DNA from: Pseudomonas migulae
Lineage (GTDB): Bacteria; Pseudomonadota; Gammaproteobacteria; Pseudomonadales; Pseudomonadaceae
Length of the DNA stretch: 64,000 bases
Assembly (NCBI RefSeq): GCF_024169315.1
Contig: NZ_JALJWR010000001.1
Coordinates: 6,436,501 to 6,500,500, forward strand
Direction of reading: 5' to 3'
The translations under genes were made by a program, and so were the position numbers. Below are positions 63,558 through 64,000 of the stretch, piece by piece. Positions within the stretch are counted from its first letter, which is position 1; each line of letters begins with the position of its first letter. The notes beneath the pieces are model-generated. The model had not been told where the DNA came from. It made no database searches and worked only from the letters and a program-made list of their open reading frames with translations.

Positions 63558-64000
63558 ATGCGCGATTTTTCCGTGGCTGATGACGATTTCGCCCGTCGTC
63601 AGCGGACATTCACCGACCTCTACAGCAATCACCATTCCTGGTTGCATGGCTGGCTACGGAAAAAACTCGGGTGCTCGCACCGCGCGGCCGATCTGGCCCA
63701 TGACGCGTTCATTCGTGTGCTGACTCTCGCTGAACCTCACACCATCAAGGAACCGCGTGCCTTCCTGGCGACGATGGCGGGGCGCTTGCTGATCGATGGC
63801 GCCCGCCGTCGGCGCATCGAGCAGGCGTACCTCGAGGCGCTGGCGATTCAGGCCCATGACGCTGGAATGCCCGACCCCGAAGCGATCCATGTCGCGCTTG
63901 AAGCACTGGAAAAAATCGCCGTGATGCTCGCCGGGTTGCCGGCGAAATCCCGCGAAGCCTTCCTGCTCAGCCGACTCGACGGCCTCACGTACAGCGAGAT
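63558..64000 (+). CDS. ECF sigma factor (FecI-like), 5' part
   Basis: A sigma-70 family ECF factor starting at ATG 63558 and still open at the window edge. Region 2: FTDLYSNHHSWLHGWLRKKL, AADLAHDAFIRVLTLAEPHT, KEPRAFLATMAGRLLIDGAR. Region 4 begins in VMLAGLPAKSREAFLLSRLD, up to LTYSEI at the edge. This matches FecI-type factors that, with a FecR-like anti-sigma partner, switch on siderophore or surface receptor genes. The anti-sigma gene would be expected just outside the window. An iron (Fur) site upstream could not be confirmed. Confidence 0.88.
   Translation, partial: MRDFSVADDDFARRQRTFTDLYSNHHSWLHGWLRKKLGCSHRAADLAHDAFIRVLTLAEPHTIKEPRAFLATMAGRLLIDGARRRRIEQAYLEALAIQAHDAGMPDPEAIHVALEALEKIAVMLAGLPAKSREAFLLSRLDGLTYSE

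Overview
This window looks like chromosomal DNA of a Pseudomonas of the fluorescens group. The support is recurring REP-type inverted repeats (GTGGGAGCGGGCTTGCCCGC and GTGGCGAGGGGA..TCCCCTCGCCAC families), high-GC codon use, and a gene set typical of that group: a CIO-type quinol oxidase, a putative selenate ABC transporter, a CigR-like protein, and a type I secretion operon beside a giant RTX peroxidase. High-GC core segments alternate with AT-richer accessory segments. No rRNA, tRNA, CRISPR array or intact insertion sequence was seen.

Layout. 1-800: end of a flavin reductase gene, a REP pair, and two decayed gene fragments (chemotaxis receptor, DUF1254). 802-5215 (minus): a three-gene type I secretion operon (outer-membrane factor, membrane-fusion protein, ABC exporter). 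5891-16723 (plus): its likely cargo, a 3610-residue protein with two animal-type haem peroxidase domains, ten Asp-rich insertions, three RTX blocks and a C-terminal secretion signal. 17-29.6 kb: mostly core genes, including a 31-residue membrane protein, a GNAT enzyme, a VOC protein, a DUF1704 protein, polyphosphate kinase 2, a SulP transporter, Kup, two small secreted proteins, a nitrilase/GFA pair, an HxlR regulator and a small phosphatase.

29.7-34.2 kb: an AT-rich accessory island bracketed by decayed copies of one short gene. It holds a three-gene operon (PD-(D/E)XK-like protein, membrane protein with a HEPN motif, DUF2971 protein) and a convergent gene with a TIR/deoxyribosyltransferase-like fold. 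34.5-39.6 kb: a hydrolase, a membrane protein, two cupins, a secreted protein of seven 13-residue repeats, and a divergent NmrA/HxlR pair. 39.7-49.0 kb: a second, defence-like island. It has a reverse transcriptase whose upstream region carries two identical 134-bp repeats around a tandem pair of hairpin-ending units, then a lipoprotein, a DUF6650-like protein, a second HEPN-motif protein and a 1164-residue nuclease-NACHT protein. Recurrent hairpin elements separate several of these cassettes. 49.1-51.7 kb: intact and broken copies of the same short gene and a pair of unknown exported proteins. 52-64 kb: core genes again (MATE pump, phosphoribosyltransferase, cioAB-like oxidase, four-gene selenate-type ABC operon, tandem Ohr/OsmC proteins, YceI protein and the start of an ECF sigma factor).

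The best candidates for undescribed biology are the reverse transcriptase with its structured repeat region, the PDEXK/HEPN/DUF2971 operon, and the short-gene copies that border the islands. Domain assignments are from reading the sequence; no database search was possible.
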